Shown: positions 8,721 to 15,529 of the stretch, piece after piece
Layout: every line of letters begins with the position of its first letter
How positions within the stretch are numbered: the stretch's first letter is position 1
Assembly: GCA_035463475.1 (NCBI GenBank)
Contig: DATHTE010000052.1
Location: 30,070 to 94,069, forward strand
Length of the DNA: 64,000 bases
Direction of reading: 5' to 3'
Source: JACPDI01 sp035463475
Lineage (GTDB): Bacteria > Acidobacteriota > Vicinamibacteria > Vicinamibacterales > 2-12-FULL-66-21
Program-made: the position numbers and the translations under genes
The notes under the pieces: model-generated
The model's database searches: none
What the model saw: only the letters and a program-made list of their open reading frames with translations
What the model was told of the DNA's origin: nothing

Positions 8721-8900
8721 ATGAGTGCAGACGAACGCCGCGCGGGCGACCGCGACAAGGAGGCGAACGGCGAACGCAGGAAAAAGCCGTATCGCAAGCC
8801 CGCATTCGAGCACGAGCGGGCCTTCGAAACGATGGCGCTGGCCTGCGGGAAGCATAACCCGACCCAGGGCCAGTGCCGTCTCGTGAGGAAGGTCTCCTGA
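8721..8900 (+). CDS. Putative RiPP precursor peptide
   Basis: 59 residues, between the radical SAM gene and the peptidase gene, with AAGGA at 8708-8712 well spaced before ATG 8721. The first 22 residues are highly charged (Arg, Lys, Glu, Asp), as in many leaders. Then come KKPYRKPAFEHERAFETM and ALACGKHNPTQGQC, ending RLVRKVS. Tyr24, the Phe/Glu-rich middle, Cys42 and Cys52 are the likely recognition and modification sites. The pattern (KxxYxxPxF, FExxALxCGK, then Cys) resembles short conserved peptides that I associate with PqqD/radical SAM loci, but I cannot name the family. Position and size make precursor the best reading. No function of the product is visible. Confidence 0.75.
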   Translation: MSADERRAGDRDKEANGERRKKPYRKPAFEHERAFETMALACGKHNPTQGQCRLVRKVS

Positions 8901-8903
8901 TTA

Positions 8904-9416
8904 ATGCCTTCAAACTCGGCCAGCCAGCGCGCCCCCGAAATCGAGCAGGCGGCGCTGGACCTGCTGGCGGAAGTCCTGAGGACTCACGGCGAGGCGCGCA
9001 TCCGCGTCGGCGGCACGAGCATGCTGCCCGCTATCAGGCCCGCCGACATCCTGATCGTCCGCAGCGCGCCGCTCGCGCGTGCCGTCCCAGGGGACGTCGT
9101 CCTGTTCACGTGGGAGCGACGGCTGTTCGCGCACAGAGTCGTGCAGGCGCGCACGGGCGCTGCCGGCCCGGTGCTGATCACGCGCGGCGACCGGCACTCG
9201 CACTGCGACCTTCCCGTCCAGGAACACGCCCTGCTCGGTTTCGTGTCCGAGGTGGTGCGCGACGGCGCGCGAGTCCGCGTGGCGGGCGGGACGACGCCTT
9301 TCGGCGGCCTCGGCGCGGCGTGGTGGCAGGCCCGCACGGCGGCGCTGCGGATCGGCCGCGCGGCCCGTCGAAGGCTGTCGCTCACGATCAGGGAAAGGGC
9401 ACCGTCACGGTCATGA
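8904..9416 (+). CDS. S24/S26 signal-peptidase-like protease (Sec11/SipW type)
   Basis: 170 residues. Ser39 in GGTSMLPAI is the S26/S24 nucleophile. GDVVLFTWERRLFAHRVV places His77 where Sec11/SipW-type peptidases use His in place of the Lys of bacterial LepB. LITRGDRHSHCD and HALLGFV match later conserved boxes. There is no strong membrane anchor, so it may act in the cytoplasm or loosely at the membrane. It starts 3 bases after the precursor stop, with AGGAAGG upstream inside the precursor gene. It probably removes the leader from the modified peptide (inference). The tail overlaps the convergent TonB-domain gene by 29 bases. Confidence 0.85.
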   Translation: MPSNSASQRAPEIEQAALDLLAEVLRTHGEARIRVGGTSMLPAIRPADILIVRSAPLARAVPGDVVLFTWERRLFAHRVVQARTGAAGPVLITRGDRHSHCDLPVQEHALLGFVSEVVRDGARVRVAGGTTPFGGLGAAWWQARTAALRIGRAARRRLSLTIRERAPSRS

Positions 9417-10326
9417 TGACCGGCACCGGTTGCCCGTCGAGCGTCGTCGGCGTGAACCGCCACTGACGCACGGCGTCGAGCGCGGCCTGGTCGAGCAACG
9501 GGATGCTGCGGAGGACGCGCGCGTCTTTCACCGCGCCTTCCGTGTCGATGGTGACCTCGAGGATCACGACCCCCTTGATGCCGGCGCGGAGGACCTGTTC
9601 AGGCACGACGGGACGCGCATCCACGATCTTCGCCGGCGGCCTCACTCCACCGCCCACGCGGATGGCGCCGCGCGGGTCGGACGGCGCGATGCTCAGTTCG
9701 GTGAACACACCCGACGCGGTCGTCGACGCCACACCGACTCCAGGCGCGTGCCCCTGACGCGCCGCGTTGCGCCGAATCTCGATCACCTGCTCCCGCTCCG
9801 CCTCATCGAATGTCATGCCGCGGCCATCGGTCCTGCGGCTTCCGCTGCTGCCGCTGAATGACAGCACCGCGACGCCGTCCGGATCGCGAAACGAATCCTC
9901 CCGTGCCGGCGGCAGGATCTGCACCAGGCCGCGCGGCCCGGCGAAACCGATTCCAGACCAGGGCCCGCCGGCAATCGTGTACTCTTCGACGGTCGCCGTT
10001 CCTTCCCAGCGCTCCTCCATGGGCCAATCGCTGAGGCCGGTGTAGTAATAGCTCGCCTCGACTCGACCGTCGGGCCCTGCGCCCTCCGCCGCATGATCGA
10101 CCAGCAGGAGGAGCCACTGCTCGGCGCGGTTGTGGACCACGCGCACGGTCGCCTCGCGGCGCCGGATGATTCTCACCCGGGCGTCGTTGTCGACGACGAT
10201 CGTGTCGCCGTCCTGCGCGGGGATCCGGTTGCCGGAGGGCAGAGCAGGGCGCGCAGTCTGGGCGCCGAGGTGCGCGCATCCGAGGAGGAACGTCGCAGCG
10301 AGCCAAGCGGAGTGTCGTCGGGCCAT
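9388..10326 (-). CDS. Exported TonB C-terminal domain protein
   Basis: 312 residues from ATG 10326, chosen because it gives a signal peptide (MARRHSAWLAATFLLGCA). Residues about 30-200 are beta-rich with no recognised domain. The last 75 residues form a TonB C-terminal domain: GIKGVVILEVTIDTEGAVK, LRSIPLLDQAALDAVRQWRF, then PVPVIMTVTVPF. In TonB this domain contacts the TonB box of outer-membrane receptors. It lacks the N-terminal membrane helix and Pro-rich spacer of a true energy transducer, so it is probably a periplasmic TonB-like protein rather than a motor-linked TonB. An in-frame extension to 10395 is possible but would spoil the signal. Confidence 0.85.
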   Translation of the reverse strand: MARRHSAWLAATFLLGCAHLGAQTARPALPSGNRIPAQDGDTIVVDNDARVRIIRRREATVRVVHNRAEQWLLLLVDHAAEGAGPDGRVEASYYYTGLSDWPMEERWEGTATVEEYTIAGGPWSGIGFAGPRGLVQILPPAREDSFRDPDGVAVLSFSGSSGSRRTDGRGMTFDEAEREQVIEIRRNAARQGHAPGVGVASTTASGVFTELSIAPSDPRGAIRVGGGVRPPAKIVDARPVVPEQVLRAGIKGVVILEVTIDTEGAVKDARVLRSIPLLDQAALDAVRQWRFTPTTLDGQPVPVIMTVTVPFP

Positions 10327-10439
10327 GGCCGTTCTCCAGAGTAGCGCCAGTCTACTGCAATCCCCGCGCCCTCGAACCCGATGCTGGAGGCTCACGCCGG
10401 CTCGCCCATCGGCCGATAAGTCGCTCCGGAGGTGTGTCC

Positions 10440-11033
10440 ATGCGGATGTTCGCTGCGGCGGTTGGGTTCTGTCTGGTACTGGGGACGAGTACGACGGCCT
10501 TGGCCCAGGCCGGGCTGGTTGTGGGCGTGAACTTCGCGACGATCGAGTACAACGATCCGGATGCCCCGGAATTCGACCGGCGTACCGGCTTCGCCGCCGG
10601 CATCTTTCAGAACATTCGACTGGGCGACTACGTCAGCGTGCAACCCGAGGCCCTGTACAGCCAGAAAGGCGCGAAATTGCAGGAGGGGGGCGGCGAGACG
10701 ACGATCGAAGTCGATTACCTGGACGTCCCCGTGCTGGTACGTGTGTCGGGTGGCCGCGGCGGCGGGCTTGTGGTCTTCGGCGGACCCTCGTTCGGATTCA
10801 AGCTCCGTGCGCGCGCCAAGGGGGAGTTCGATGGGGAGAGCGAGGAGGTCGACATCGGCGACGAGGTGGAGGACTTTGACCTCGGCGTGGTTGCCGGCGC
10901 CGGCATTGGTTCGGCACGGTACTTTCTCGACGTTCGTTACCAGTGGGGGTTGTCGGACGCGGACAAGGATCAGACCGACGACACCGAGGTCAAGAACCGC
11001 GTGATTTCGATCTTCCTCGGGTTTCGCTTCTGA
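10440..11033 (+). CDS. Outer-membrane beta-barrel protein (PorT/OmpX-like)
   Basis: 197 residues from ATG 10440, with CGGAGG at 10427-10432 as Shine-Dalgarno. A signal peptide (MRMFAAAVGFCLVLGTS, cleavage near TALAQA) precedes alternating beta strands such as YVSVQPEALYSQKGAKL, GGLVVFGGPSFGFKL and YFLDVRYQWGLSD, ending in RVISIFLGFRF. The aromatic C-terminal residue is the usual outer-membrane insertion signal. It fits the small eight-strand barrel proteins (beta-barrel domain 2 family). Function is unknown. GH20 starts 4 bases downstream, so the two are probably co-transcribed. Confidence 0.85.
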   Translation: MRMFAAAVGFCLVLGTSTTALAQAGLVVGVNFATIEYNDPDAPEFDRRTGFAAGIFQNIRLGDYVSVQPEALYSQKGAKLQEGGGETTIEVDYLDVPVLVRVSGGRGGGLVVFGGPSFGFKLRARAKGEFDGESEEVDIGDEVEDFDLGVVAGAGIGSARYFLDVRYQWGLSDADKDQTDDTEVKNRVISIFLGFRF

Positions 11034-11037
11034 CGCC

Positions 11038-12711
11038 GTGCATCCGGTGATCTCTTCAGCCGCGGCGCTCTACGCGGGGCTCGCAACGTCGGTCTTGCTG
11101 GCAGCAGCTGCACCTGCCGCCGCCGGGCAGGACGCAACGCCCGACGCTCCGGCGATCGCGATCGTTCCGCGCCCCGTTTCGCTCACACCTCAGCCCGGAC
11201 GCTTCACGATCACGAGGAACACGGTGATCTGGACGGACCGGGCAAGCGCCGACGTCGCGCGCCAGCTGGCGCGGTACCTGGAGCCGGCCACGGGCATCAC
11301 GCCGCGCGTCCAGATCGGCGGAAGCCTGCCGCCCGGATCGATCGCGCTGCGGCGCGACCGCTCACTGGCGAAGCTGGGTCCCGAGGGATATCGGCTGGAC
11401 ATCCGTCCGAGCCGGATCATCGCGCGCGCGCCCGAGAGCGCTGGGCTGTTCTACGCCGTGCAGACGATGAGGCAACTGTTGCCCCCGCAGATCTTCCGCG
11501 ACGCACCCGTGGGGAACGTCGAGTGGACGCTGCCGGCGGTGACGATCGAAGACCGGCCGAGGTTCCCCTGGCGTGGCGCGCACCTCGATGCGGGCCGCCA
11601 CTTCATGCCCAAGGAGTTCGTGAAGAAGTACATCGACCTCCTCGCGCTGCACAAGCTGAACACGTTCCACTGGCATCTCACGGAGGACCAGGGCTGGAGG
11701 CTCGAGATTAAGCAGTACCCGAGGCTGACCGAGGTGGGCGCCTGGCGTAAGGAGACGATCGTCGGGCACCAGTCCCGGGACCGATCGCTCTGGCGGTTCG
11801 ACGGGACGCCGCACGGCGGGTTCTACACGCAGGAGGACGCCCGCGAGATCGTCGCGTACGGCAAAGCGCGCTTCGTCAACGTCATGCCGGAGATCGAGAT
11901 GCCGGGCCATGCCGTGGCGGCGATCGCGTCTTACCCGGAGATTGGCGTCACGGGACAGCCGATCGACGTGGCGACGCACTGGGGCATCTTCTCGGACATC
12001 CTGAACGCCGAGCCCGCCACGGTCCAGTTCATGCAGAACGTCCTCGGCGAAGTGCTGGAGATATTCCCGAGCCGGTACATCCACATCGGCGGTGACGAGG
12101 CGGACAAGGCGAAGTGGAAGGTGGAGCCGCGCATCCAGGCGCGGATTCGCGAGCTGGGCCTCGCTGACGAGCACGAGCTTCAGAGCTGGTTCATCCGGCA
12201 GATGGATGCCTTCCTGACCGCGCGCAAGCGGCGGCTCGTCGGGTGGGACGAGATCCTCGAAGGGGGCCTCGCCGAGAACGCGGTCGTCATGTCGTGGCGC
12301 GGGACGGCGGGCGGCATCGCCGCGGCACGCGCCGGGCACGACGTCATCATGGCGCCGGAGAGCCACACGTACCTGAATTACTACCAGGCCCCGGACCAGG
12401 CCACGGAACCGCTCGCGCACCCCGGCCTGCTGCCGCTCGAAAAGGTGTACGGGTTCGAGCCGGTGCCGGTGGAGCTCGAGCCGCAGTTCGCGAAGCACGT
12501 GCTCGGCGCGCAGGCGCAGATCTGGACCGAGTATCTTGCCGGTCCGAAGAACGTGGAATACCAGGCGTTTCCACGCCTCAGCGCGCTCGCCGAAGTGGTG
12601 TGGACGCCGCTGGAGCGGAAGGACTACGCGGACTATCTCACCAGGCTGGTCGTCCACCAGCGTCGCCTGCAGGCGTTCGACGTGAGCTTCCGGCCGGTTG
12701 ATGCCCATTGA
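11038..12711 (+). CDS. Beta-N-acetylhexosaminidase, GH20
   Basis: 557 residues, start GTG 11038, with a long signal peptide ending near APAAAGQ. The N-terminal alpha/beta GH20b domain spans about residues 40-165. The catalytic barrel follows with RFPWRGAHLDAGRHF, LNTFHWHLTEDQGWRLEIK and the active-site pair Asp353-Glu354 in HIGGDEADKAKW. The Glu is the general acid and the Asp positions the substrate's 2-acetamido group, which itself acts as nucleophile. WDEILEGG, VVMSWRG and AQIWTEY are later barrel motifs. It should release terminal GlcNAc or GalNAc outside the cytoplasm, from chitin fragments, peptidoglycan or glycans. Length is normal for the family. Confidence 0.95.
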   Translation: MHPVISSAAALYAGLATSVLLAAAAPAAAGQDATPDAPAIAIVPRPVSLTPQPGRFTITRNTVIWTDRASADVARQLARYLEPATGITPRVQIGGSLPPGSIALRRDRSLAKLGPEGYRLDIRPSRIIARAPESAGLFYAVQTMRQLLPPQIFRDAPVGNVEWTLPAVTIEDRPRFPWRGAHLDAGRHFMPKEFVKKYIDLLALHKLNTFHWHLTEDQGWRLEIKQYPRLTEVGAWRKETIVGHQSRDRSLWRFDGTPHGGFYTQEDAREIVAYGKARFVNVMPEIEMPGHAVAAIASYPEIGVTGQPIDVATHWGIFSDILNAEPATVQFMQNVLGEVLEIFPSRYIHIGGDEADKAKWKVEPRIQARIRELGLADEHELQSWFIRQMDAFLTARKRRLVGWDEILEGGLAENAVVMSWRGTAGGIAAARAGHDVIMAPESHTYLNYYQAPDQATEPLAHPGLLPLEKVYGFEPVPVELEPQFAKHVLGAQAQIWTEYLAGPKNVEYQAFPRLSALAEVVWTPLERKDYADYLTRLVVHQRRLQAFDVSFRPVDAH

Positions 12712-12731
12712 GACGCGCGTGCCCGCGCGTC
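12712..12731. terminator. Hairpin between convergent stop codons
   Basis: GACGCGCG-TGCC-CGCGCGTC is a perfect 8-bp GC stem with a 4-base loop. It lies exactly between the GH20 stop (12709-12711) and the stop of the convergent M28 gene (12730-12732). There is no T-run on either side, so it may act as a bidirectional attenuating structure rather than a classic intrinsic terminator. Confidence 0.5.
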
Positions 12732-14298
12732 ACGGCTGCGATGAACGCGCCCGGCCAAACCGCGGGGCGGTGCGCGATGCCGCCAGCGCGCGAACTGCGT
12801 CCGCCGTGAGCTGGACGACCCGCGTCATCTTGTCGAAGTCGAGCCGATCGATCGTGTCGGCGGGCTCGTGGTAGCCGGGATGAAACCCCCCGAACAGCCA
12901 CACGGCGGGGATGCCCTTCTGCAGGAAGGGCAGGTGATCGCAGCGAAAGAGCGCGCGCATCGATGAGTCCCGGTCGAACTTCGCGCTCAGCGAGGTTCCC
13001 GCCCGCTTTGCCTCGCGGATAAGTAACTCCTCGAGATCTTGACTGAACACCGCTCCCACGAGGTTCACCTGGTCCGCGCGCGATGCGGTGAGATCGTACG
13101 CGCCGGCGCTTTCCGGGGTGTGCTCCTCGTTGCGGCCGATCATGTCCAGGTTCAGCACCGCGATCGTCTTGTCGAGCGGCCGGAGGGGGTGCGCCACGTA
13201 GTGATACGAGCCGAGCATCAGCTGCTCCTCCGAGCCGAACGCGAGGAAGAGGACGGAGCGCGCGAGCGGCTGCGTTCCAAGAAGGCGGGCCGCTTCGAGC
13301 ATCCCCGCCACGCCGGACGCGTTGTCGTTCGCCCCCGCGTACAGCTTTCCGTTCTGCACCCCCAGGTGATCGTAGTGCGCGCTCACCAGGATGGTCTCGT
13401 CCCGCAGCTTCGCATCCGTCCCGGGCAGCAGGCCGGCGACGTTCCACGAAGCCTGGGCGGCGGCTTCGCCGTTCACGGCAAGCAGACGGACCCTCACGCC
13501 GTCGAGCGGCCGCGACGCCGGGGACGGGCCGCGATCGACATCGCCTTGCCACTCCACGGGTGTCCTCCCGGTGCCTTCCAGGAGCGCGGCGGCCGCCTCC
13601 GGTGGCACGCCGATGCGCGGGATGCCGAGCTCGCTTCGCGCGAGGGCCTGCGGCGGGGCATTGGCGCGATCGGGCGCGCGCGGCGCGACGCGGTGGCTGT
13701 TGACCGGCTCGGTGACGACGAGCAGGGCCGCGGCACCGTGACGCTGGGCGTTCCACGATTTCGTCCACGTGTTCGCGTGCAGCGTGAACCCGGTGCCATG
13801 GAACGCCGATCGCGGGTTCGCTTCCTGCGGCTCGTGGTCGAACACGAGCACGGCCTTGCCGCGGACATCGATGCCGGCGTAGTCGTCGTAGCCCAGATCC
13901 GGCGCCGTGATGCCGTAGCCGGCGAACACGACGTCGAGCGTGAGGTCGACCGGCCGCGCGGGGTCGGGGAGGAAGACGGCGCCAGGGGAAAAGCGCTGCT
14001 CCTTGCCGTCGCGCATCACGCGTACCGAGGATCGCTCGCGATCGATGCGGAGCGGCACCACGTCGAAGCGCTGAAGGAAGCCGGCGCCGGCCGCCGGCTG
14101 CAGGCCCGCCTTCCGCATCTCGGTCGCGATGAACCACGCGGTCGCGTCGGCGCCCCGGCTCAACGAGGCGCGTCCCTCGAGCGGCGGAGAGCAGAGGAAC
14201 TCGAGGTCCGCGCGCATACGCTCGCGGCTGGTGCGGTCGTCCGCGGCGAGCGCGGGCGCGAGCGCCAGGAATAGGAGGCTGATGGAAAGAAGTTTCAT
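12730..14298 (-). CDS. M28 family zinc peptidase with PA domain
   Basis: 522 residues with a signal peptide (MKLLSISLLFLALAPALAA). A protease-associated insert (about residues 120-200, FAGYGITAPDLGYDDYAGID) precedes the M28 core. Zinc-ligand motifs are in order: SAHYDHLG (His, Asp), YAGANDNASGVA (bridging Asp), FGSEEQLMLGS (catalytic Glu and ligand Glu), NLDMIGRN (Asp) and GYHEPADTID (His). It should be an aminopeptidase or carboxypeptidase acting in the periplasm or outside. The upstream GHMP kinase gene ends 24 bases before its start on the same strand. Confidence 0.94.
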   Translation of the reverse strand: MKLLSISLLFLALAPALAADDRTSRERMRADLEFLCSPPLEGRASLSRGADATAWFIATEMRKAGLQPAAGAGFLQRFDVVPLRIDRERSSVRVMRDGKEQRFSPGAVFLPDPARPVDLTLDVVFAGYGITAPDLGYDDYAGIDVRGKAVLVFDHEPQEANPRSAFHGTGFTLHANTWTKSWNAQRHGAAALLVVTEPVNSHRVAPRAPDRANAPPQALARSELGIPRIGVPPEAAAALLEGTGRTPVEWQGDVDRGPSPASRPLDGVRVRLLAVNGEAAAQASWNVAGLLPGTDAKLRDETILVSAHYDHLGVQNGKLYAGANDNASGVAGMLEAARLLGTQPLARSVLFLAFGSEEQLMLGSYHYVAHPLRPLDKTIAVLNLDMIGRNEEHTPESAGAYDLTASRADQVNLVGAVFSQDLEELLIREAKRAGTSLSAKFDRDSSMRALFRCDHLPFLQKGIPAVWLFGGFHPGYHEPADTIDRLDFDKMTRVVQLTADAVRALAASRTAPRFGRARSSQP

Positions 14299-14322
14299 AT
14301 GTGCCCCGCGAAGCTTACCCTT

Positions 14323-15444
14323 TCATGCGCGCGGCGGTGAAGCGGCAGCTGGAACGTCTCCCGGCCACACGCGCAATCCCGCGCGGCTGAACACGTGCGG
14401 AATGGGCGTGAAGGAAGGGTTCTCCTGCCCGATCGCGCGGATCATCGCGCGGCGCTCGGACGGCCTCGCGCCGCACAGCAGCGTCATCGATCCGCCGTCC
14501 CCTCCGGCGCCGTTCACTTTCCAGCCTGCGGCGCCGTGGGCGGCGGCAATTCCAGCTACGCGCCACGCGTCAGGATGGACGAGCCCCGGATGGAGCGCCG
14601 CCTGCGCGTTGATGTTGTCCTGCATGGCGCGGCCGAGGCCCTGAACGTCACCGGCGAGCGCCGCATCACGGGCGCGCTCTGCCGCGGCCCGCAGCGCTTC
14701 GAGCTCGGGGCAGTCTGGTCCGATCCGTTCCAGACGCCGTATGACCTCTTCGTGGACGGCAGAGGAGTTGTGGGCTCGCCCGAGATAGATGACCACGATT
14801 CGGCGATCCAGCTCTTTGCGGAAGCGCTCGTCGAGCCGAATCGGCGCGACGACTGCTCGCGGGTATTCGGGGGTCTCGATGTAATTGACGCCGCCAAACG
14901 CGGAACAGAGCTGATCCTGGACGCCGCTCTGGCGCCCGAGCCACCGGGTCTCGACCTCGTGCGCTTTCATCGCGATCTCGAACAACGAGCGGCGGGCGCC
15001 GGCGAGTTGATCCAGCGCGCCCAGCATCGCGACGACGACGGCCGCCGATGTGCCGGTCGAGGCGCCGGCGGGCGCCTGCGAATGGATCGTCAGCTCGATG
15101 TCCACCTCCTTGGGCGGGCGGATCGCGCGAATGGCAGCCTCGAGCAGCGGGTGTGGGCCCCACCCCGGCCCATCGAGCGAAGGGACGTATCGCACTCCGT
15201 AGTCCCAGGCGTCGATGACGACGGGCGCGTCGCGTGTCCGAGGCGCGAAGACGGCCAACCGCACGCGCACGAGCGGCCGGACGGCGATGTTGAACACCTT
15301 CCCGTGCCGCGCGACTGCCGTGTCGGTCCAGCCGCCGATGTCACAGATGCGAATGGGGGCAGCGCTGTCGATGACACGTAGGGGAGTCACTGCGTCAGAT
15401 GGTGTGCGGCAGCCCGCCTGTGGTCGGAATGCGGAGAGGGCCAT
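14323..15444 (-). CDS. GHMP family sugar kinase (heptose-7-phosphate/fucokinase-like)
   Basis: 373 residues. The N-terminal motif APIRICDIGGWTDT, the ATP-binding motif 2 QAPAGASTGTSAAVVVAML and the C-terminal motif 3 NGAGGDGGSMTLL define the GHMP fold. IGGWTDT is shared with D-glycero-D-manno-heptose 7-phosphate kinases and related L-fucokinase-like enzymes. A cytosolic sugar or sugar-phosphate kinase for envelope glycan precursors is likely; the exact sugar is undecided. The first 25 residues precede the usual start of homology, so the true start may be further in. It is divergent from the kinase-propeller gene. Confidence 0.85.
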   Translation of the reverse strand: MALSAFRPQAGCRTPSDAVTPLRVIDSAAPIRICDIGGWTDTAVARHGKVFNIAVRPLVRVRLAVFAPRTRDAPVVIDAWDYGVRYVPSLDGPGWGPHPLLEAAIRAIRPPKEVDIELTIHSQAPAGASTGTSAAVVVAMLGALDQLAGARRSLFEIAMKAHEVETRWLGRQSGVQDQLCSAFGGVNYIETPEYPRAVVAPIRLDERFRKELDRRIVVIYLGRAHNSSAVHEEVIRRLERIGPDCPELEALRAAAERARDAALAGDVQGLGRAMQDNINAQAALHPGLVHPDAWRVAGIAAAHGAAGWKVNGAGGDGGSMTLLCGARPSERRAMIRAIGQENPSFTPIPHVFSRAGLRVWPGDVPAAASPPRA

Positions 15445-15529
15445 TATCGGTCAGCTCGACCGCAGCGACAATGCACAAGCTGCGAAGCCGCGAGTTTTGT
15501 GCGACACTCATGTCGTACACCTTCAAGAG

